From Oxalobacter formigenes (GTDB lineage: Bacteria; Pseudomonadota; Gammaproteobacteria; Burkholderiales; Burkholderiaceae_D), in NCBI GenBank assembly GCA_019424645.1, contig JAHYZB010000052.1:1-9377 (forward strand): a stretch of 9,377 nucleotides of DNA, given 5' to 3'. Every line of letters starts with the position of its first letter. The stretch's first letter is position 1. The notes beneath the pieces were generated by a model that saw only the letters and a program-made list of their open reading frames with translations, did not search any database and had not been told where the DNA came from. This document shows positions 6,818 to 9,377 of this stretch, piece by piece. The translations under genes were made by a program, and so were the position numbers.

Positions 6818-7327
6818 CTACTCACAGATTAATTTCCATACCTTCAGCTTTTCTTCAAAAGAGCGGCTGGCGTAGGCTGGCGAGGAGGAGGGGAGTACGA
6901 TCACATTGAAACCGGCGCTTGCCAGCCGGTCGGCATAAGTACCCGCCACTTTGCCGTTGAAGCAGACTTTTTTCAGATTCGGACACTCTTTTTTAAGCCG
7001 GGCGAAATCGTTGGCGACAGCATGCCTGATGCGCGAATCGAGACTGCCCTCGCGTTCACACATGGAAATAACGTCCCACAAGCCGATTTTATGCGTCAAC
7101 AGGCGCGGCAATCTCTCTTCGTAAGGCAATAGAGCCAGATCGTCACCCAGCACACAGGACAAAAGTCGCCAGAACTGGTTGCGGGGATGCGCGTAATACT
7201 GGCTGGCCGCCAGTGATTCACGGCTGGGGAAACTCCCAAGGATAATTGTATGGATGTCAGGTGACAGAAGTGGCGACAGGCCTTCCAGAGGAGCCAGCAG
7301 TACATCGGGTATAGATGAATCGCTCAT
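6818..7327 (-). CDS. Hypoxanthine-DNA glycosylase-like protein (UDG superfamily, family 6 type)
   Basis: The 169-residue product matches the uracil-DNA glycosylase superfamily group annotated as DNA-deoxyinosine glycosylase, which removes deaminated adenine from DNA. Motif 1 is L-G-S-F-P-S at 30-35, followed by S-L-x-x-x-Q-Y-Y-A-H-P-R-N-Q-F-W at 38-53. The Asn at 50 in the H-P-R-N-x-F-W block is the candidate catalytic-site residue. I-G-L-W-D-V-I lies at 81-87, F-N-G-K at 123-126, and motif 2 is L-P-S-S-S-P-A-Y-A at 145-153. Length and motif order are those of the family, and the protein lacks the Fe-S cysteines of family 4/5 enzymes. AGGA precedes the ATG by nine bases. It is divergent from the small gene at 7528. 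The downstream AT-rich gap and candidate promoter suggest it is not in the polysaccharide operon. Confidence 0.88.
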   Translation of the reverse strand: MSDSSIPDVLLAPLEGLSPLLSPDIHTIILGSFPSRESLAASQYYAHPRNQFWRLLSCVLGDDLALLPYEERLPRLLTHKIGLWDVISMCEREGSLDSRIRHAVANDFARLKKECPNLKKVCFNGKVAGTYADRLASAGFNVIVLPSSSPAYASRSFEEKLKVWKLICE

Positions 7328-7465
7328 AATGCTTATCCTGTTTTTGTTTTTATGCCTTTACAGGTCGGTTTCATGAATTTTTTCCATTTTATCGGACAAA
7401 GTACGTCGGTTCCCGGACATGACACAAAAAATACGGAAGATCGTTTTTGTCTTTGAAATATGACA

Positions 7466-7510
7466 AGAGGGCAAACGGGGAATCTTTATAAACTGGAACT
7501 GTTTCCCTCT
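7466..7510 (+). promoter_or_regulatory. Possible hairpin just before the first small gene
   Basis: AGAGGG (7466-7471) and AAAC (7473-7476) can pair with GTTT (7501-7504) and CCCTCT (7505-7510), giving ten pairs with a one-base bulge and a 24-base loop. The CTCT of the right arm could instead pair with AGAG inside the ribosome binding site at 7518-7525. It matters only if transcription starts before 7466, and a TATAAA at 7487-7492 could instead be a -10 element that starts downstream. Confidence 0.2.
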
Positions 7511-7517
7511 GAGAAAT

Positions 7518-7525
7518 GGAGAGAG
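7518..7525 (+). promoter_or_regulatory. Ribosome binding site deciding the start of the first small gene
   Basis: GGAGAGAG ends two bases before the ATG at 7528, with its GGAG core six bases away. The in-frame ATG at 7516 has no such site and overlaps this one, so 7528 is the better start. Confidence 0.6.
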
Positions 7526-7527
7526 TT

Positions 7528-7743
7528 ATGAAGCAGCCAGAAGACAAAAAACGGACCGTTTTACCCGAAGAAGACAATCGCCGCAGCGACTGGAAACATT
7601 TCGATATCATTGAACGGGGCATTGAAATGGATATCGATCATGGCTATTCCTCTGCAGCCCGCTTTATGGAAAAGCACGATGTGGCGCCGGAAATCATAGA
7701 ACGGGTATTGCGCAGACGGCGGGATCGCCGGGCACGATGCTGA
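7528..7743 (+). CDS. Small charged helical protein, first of a tandem related pair
   Basis: The chosen start gives 71 residues. The N-terminal third is hydrophilic (K-K-R, E-E-D, R-R-S-D-W). From residue 26 there are two likely helices, D-I-I-E-R-G-I-E-M-D-I-D at 26-37 and Y-S-S-A-A-R-F-M-E-K at 40-49, then a short turn and P-E-I-I-E-R-V-L-R at 54-62, ending in a very Arg-rich tail. I know no named domain. Its residues 26-61 align without gaps to residues 28-63 of the next gene's product (10 identities in 36), sharing D-I-I-E, an Ile, a Met, a Gly, an Ala and V-L. The two genes are 44 bp apart on the same strand and end before a shared terminator, so they are likely one operon. The basic tail could bind nucleic acid, but this is untested. 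Confidence 0.72.
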   Translation: MKQPEDKKRTVLPEEDNRRSDWKHFDIIERGIEMDIDHGYSSAARFMEKHDVAPEIIERVLRRRRDRRARC

Positions 7744-7777
7744 AACGGATTATTATCAATTAAATGACAGTTTGGAC

Positions 7778-7782
7778 AGGTG
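7778..7782 (+). promoter_or_regulatory. Ribosome binding site deciding the start of the second small gene
   Basis: AGGTG lies five bases before the ATG at 7788. An in-frame ATG at 7764 has no purine-rich site at the right distance, so 7788 is preferred. Confidence 0.6.
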
Positions 7783-7787
7783 AAAAA

Positions 7788-7994
7788 ATGCCTCAACTCA
7801 TACAGCCGGAAGTACAGGCACTTTTACTTGACGCAAAAGGAAGGATTCCTGCTGTTCTTATGGATGACGACATCATTGAAGAAGCCATTTCCATGCGTGA
7901 CCGGATAGGGATGGATTATGCAATTGTCTGGCTTCACTACAAAGGCATGAGCATGGATGCTGCACGGGACGTATTAAAGATTGTCCGACATTAA
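7788..7994 (+). CDS. Small helical protein, second of a tandem related pair
   Basis: From the ATG supported by AGGTG the product has 68 residues. It begins with a short segment, M-P-Q-L-I-Q-P-E-V-Q, then a hydrophobic A-L-L-L-D and an I-P-A-V-L-M strand-like stretch. The part related to the preceding gene follows: D-D-D-I-I-E-E-A-I-S-M at 26-36, G-M-D-Y-A-I-V-W-L-H-Y-K-G at 41-53 and M-D-A-A-R-D-V-L-K at 56-64. This region looks like three short helices separated by Gly turns. It is less basic than its neighbour and lacks the Arg-rich tail. I recognise no domain. Together they look like products of an old duplication that diverged, and they could form a heterodimer. A terminator follows 27 bases after the stop. 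Confidence 0.75.
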   Translation: MPQLIQPEVQALLLDAKGRIPAVLMDDDIIEEAISMRDRIGMDYAIVWLHYKGMSMDAARDVLKIVRH

Positions 7995-8021
7995 GATGGC
8001 AAGGAACCGGTTTTATCCCAC

Positions 8022-8044
8022 AAGCCCCTTTCAAGGGGCTTTTT
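8022..8044 (+). terminator. Rho-independent terminator after the small gene pair
   Basis: AAGCCCCT (8022-8029) pairs with AGGGGCTT (8034-8041) around a four-base loop. TTT follows, giving five T in a row at 8040-8044. It lies shortly after the stop at 7994 and isolates the small genes from the alcohol dehydrogenase. Confidence 0.88.
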
Positions 8045-8053
8045 AACGCGTTA
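8044..8053. promoter_or_regulatory. 10-bp palindrome upstream of the alcohol dehydrogenase gene
   Basis: TAACGCGTTA is a perfect palindrome directly after the terminator and 67 bases before the dehydrogenase ATG. It could be an operator in that gene's promoter region, though no -35/-10 pair nearby is convincing and no regulator can be named. Confidence 0.2.
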
Positions 8054-8120
8054 TAGTTTCAACCGGACTTATCCTTTTATCACAAAAAAATCCGCACGAC
8101 AGACAGCCAAAGGAAGCAGC

Positions 8121-9293
8121 ATGACGAATTTCACCTATTACATTCCGACACGCATTTTGTTCGGGGCCGGTATATTGAATGAACTGCATGCCCAGTCATT
8201 GCCAGGCAAGAAAGCCCTGATCGTCACGACCACAGGCAAATCCATCAGGCAGTTCGGCTATCTCGACAGGGTCGAAAAACAGTTGAGGCAGGCCGGACTA
8301 TCCAGCGTCCTCTTCGACAAAATTTTGCCCAATCCCGTCAAAAAGCACGTCATGGAAGGCGCGGCACTGGCAAAGAACGAAGGGTGCGATTTCATCATTG
8401 GCCTGGGTGGCGGCAGCAGTATCGATTCAGCGAAATCCATCGCCGTCATGGCGACCAATGAAGGCGACTACTGGGATTACATTTCAGGGGGAACCGGCAA
8501 GGCACAAGTACCCGAAAACAAACCGTTGCCGGTAGTCGCCATCACCACGACCGCCGGGACGGGAACGGAAGCCGATCCATGGACAGTCGTCACCAAAGAA
8601 GAAACCAATGAAAAAATCGGTTTCGGTTACGACGATACTTTTCCTGTCCTCTCCATCGTCGATCCTGAACTGATGCTGACGGTACCTCCGGCATTGACGG
8701 CCTTTCAGGGGTTTGATGCCCTGTTTCACAGTACCGAAGGCTATATCGCCAACTGTGCGAACCCGATTAGCGAAGCCCTGTCCATCAAGGCCATCGAACT
8801 GATCGGCAAAAACCTGCCGACAGCCGTGCACGACGGCAAAGACCTGAAAGCAAGGGAAGGCATGGCGGCCGCCAACACGATCTCGGGCATGGTCGAATCA
8901 ACTTCTTCGTGCCTGTCGGAACATTCGCTCGAACACGCCTTGTCGGCCTACCATCCCGAATTGCCGCACGGGGCAGGGCTGATCATGATCAGCCTCGCGT
9001 ACTACACCCATTTCGCAAAAATCCATGCCTGCGATGACAAGCTGATCGATATGGCAAAAGCCCTGGGAGAAAAGGATTCCGCCGATCCTATGGATTTCGT
9101 CAGGGCGCTTGCACGCCTGCAAGCCGCCTGTGGTGTGGACAATCTCAAGATGTCCGATTACGGCATCAGGCGTGAGGACTTGCCGAAAATGGCGAAAAAT
9201 GCCCGTGACACGATGGGAGACCTGTTCAACTACGATCCGGCAGTACTCTCTGAAACGGACTGTATCGCCATTTACGAACAGTCCTATCGCTAA
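8121..9293 (+). CDS. Iron-containing alcohol dehydrogenase
   Basis: The 390-residue product is a full-length group III (Fe-dependent) alcohol dehydrogenase, which interconverts alcohols and aldehydes/ketones with NAD(P)H in the cytoplasm. The N-terminal dinucleotide domain has G-L-G-G-G-S-S-I-D-S-A-K at 94-105 and T-T-A-G-T-G-T-E at 143-150. The metal-binding C-terminal domain has G-F-D-A-L-F-H-S-T-E at 197-206 with ligands D199 and H203. In E-H-S-L-E-H at 267-272, H268 is the third ligand and H272 the usual extra conserved His. In L-P-H-G at 281-284, H283 is the fourth ligand. All ligands are intact. The sequence resembles bacterial butanol dehydrogenase-type or broad aldehyde reductase members, but the substrate cannot be fixed. 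AAGGAAG lies about five bases before the ATG. Terminators on both sides indicate a single-gene unit. GC is high, like the FAH gene. Confidence 0.95.
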   Translation: MTNFTYYIPTRILFGAGILNELHAQSLPGKKALIVTTTGKSIRQFGYLDRVEKQLRQAGLSSVLFDKILPNPVKKHVMEGAALAKNEGCDFIIGLGGGSSIDSAKSIAVMATNEGDYWDYISGGTGKAQVPENKPLPVVAITTTAGTGTEADPWTVVTKEETNEKIGFGYDDTFPVLSIVDPELMLTVPPALTAFQGFDALFHSTEGYIANCANPISEALSIKAIELIGKNLPTAVHDGKDLKAREGMAAANTISGMVESTSSCLSEHSLEHALSAYHPELPHGAGLIMISLAYYTHFAKIHACDDKLIDMAKALGEKDSADPMDFVRALARLQAACGVDNLKMSDYGIRREDLPKMAKNARDTMGDLFNYDPAVLSETDCIAIYEQSYR

Positions 9294-9306
9294 AGTGCGC
9301 AAAACA

Positions 9307-9335
9307 AAAAAGCCGACATGAAATGTCGGCTTTTT
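9307..9335. terminator. Bidirectional terminator between convergent genes
   Basis: GCCGACAT (9312-9319) pairs with ATGTCGGC (9323-9330) around a GAA loop. The stem is flanked by AAAAA on the left and TTTTT on the right, so both strands show a stem followed by a T-tract. It can end the alcohol dehydrogenase transcript on the plus strand and the putative rpmG transcript on the minus strand. Confidence 0.9.
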
Positions 9336-9356
9336 GCATAAGAAAGCGGTGAAGAC

Positions 9357-9377
9357 CTACTTGATCTTCGTTTCCTT
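9357..9377 (-). CDS. rpmG: Probable 3' end of the ribosomal protein L33 gene (partial)
   Basis: Reading the minus strand from the right edge gives K-E-T-K-I-K followed by TAG. L33 proteins of Burkholderiales, as I remember them, end in Y-K-E-T-K-I-K, and the convergent terminator just beyond the stop fits a gene end here. Only six codons are visible, so the assignment rests on a short match. The rest of the gene, and often rpmB (L28) upstream of it, would lie outside the window. Confidence 0.5.
   Translation of the reverse strand, partial: KETKIK

Noticed and set aside
7453..7492. Promoter with TTGAAA and TATAAA before the small gene pair, or a heat-shock type promoter
   Set aside because: The two boxes are 28 bases apart, too far for sigma-70, and the heat-shock -10 consensus (CCCCAT type) is not present at the right distance.

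Overview
The window looks like chromosomal DNA from a betaproteobacterium of the order Burkholderiales. Oxalobacteraceae, for example Oxalobacter, is a guess rather than a demonstrated assignment. The pointers are the mid-range GC of the housekeeping-type genes, a final minus-strand fragment reading K-E-T-K-I-K-stop that matches the end of ribosomal protein L33 as I remember it from Burkholderiales, and AGGAG-type ribosome binding sites with compact genes. No tRNA, rRNA, CRISPR array, transposase or phage gene was seen.

Left part (1-2114, plus strand): the 3' end of a large unrecognised gene, then a secreted Sel1-repeat protein, then a stand-alone TfoX N-terminal-domain protein. The Sel1 gene changes base composition part way through its repeats. 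Its position behind an unknown protein with Gly/Ala-rich hydrophobic stretches resembles toxin/immunity loci, but that is only a hypothesis.

Middle part (2277-7327, minus strand): six genes, in transcription order a family-6-type (hypoxanthine) uracil-DNA-glycosylase superfamily protein, a very AT-rich family 2 glycosyltransferase, UDP-glucose 6-dehydrogenase, a fumarylacetoacetate-hydrolase family enzyme followed by a strong terminator, a 78-residue unknown protein, and an RmlC-like sugar-nucleotide epimerase that overlaps it. The glycosyltransferase and UDP-glucose dehydrogenase are 27 bp apart and form a surface-polysaccharide pair (UDP-glucuronate supply plus sugar transfer). The epimerase is separated from them by the terminator, so it is probably a different unit. 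It lacks the catalytic tyrosine and two substrate-binding arginines of true RmlC.

Right part (7528-9293, plus strand): two tandem small genes whose products align without gaps over 36 residues, closed by a terminator. Then comes an iron-containing alcohol dehydrogenase with all four expected metal ligands, closed by a bidirectional hairpin shared with the convergent putative rpmG. No gene-free stretch exceeds 300 bases. The longest are 3034-3258 (a terminator and little else) and 7328-7527 (a divergent intergenic region).

The most unusual items are the altered epimerase with its overlapping small partner, the tandem small paralogues, the mosaic Sel1 gene, and the sharply AT-rich glycosyltransferase with its 12% GC upstream region. 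None of these amounts to a proven new system.
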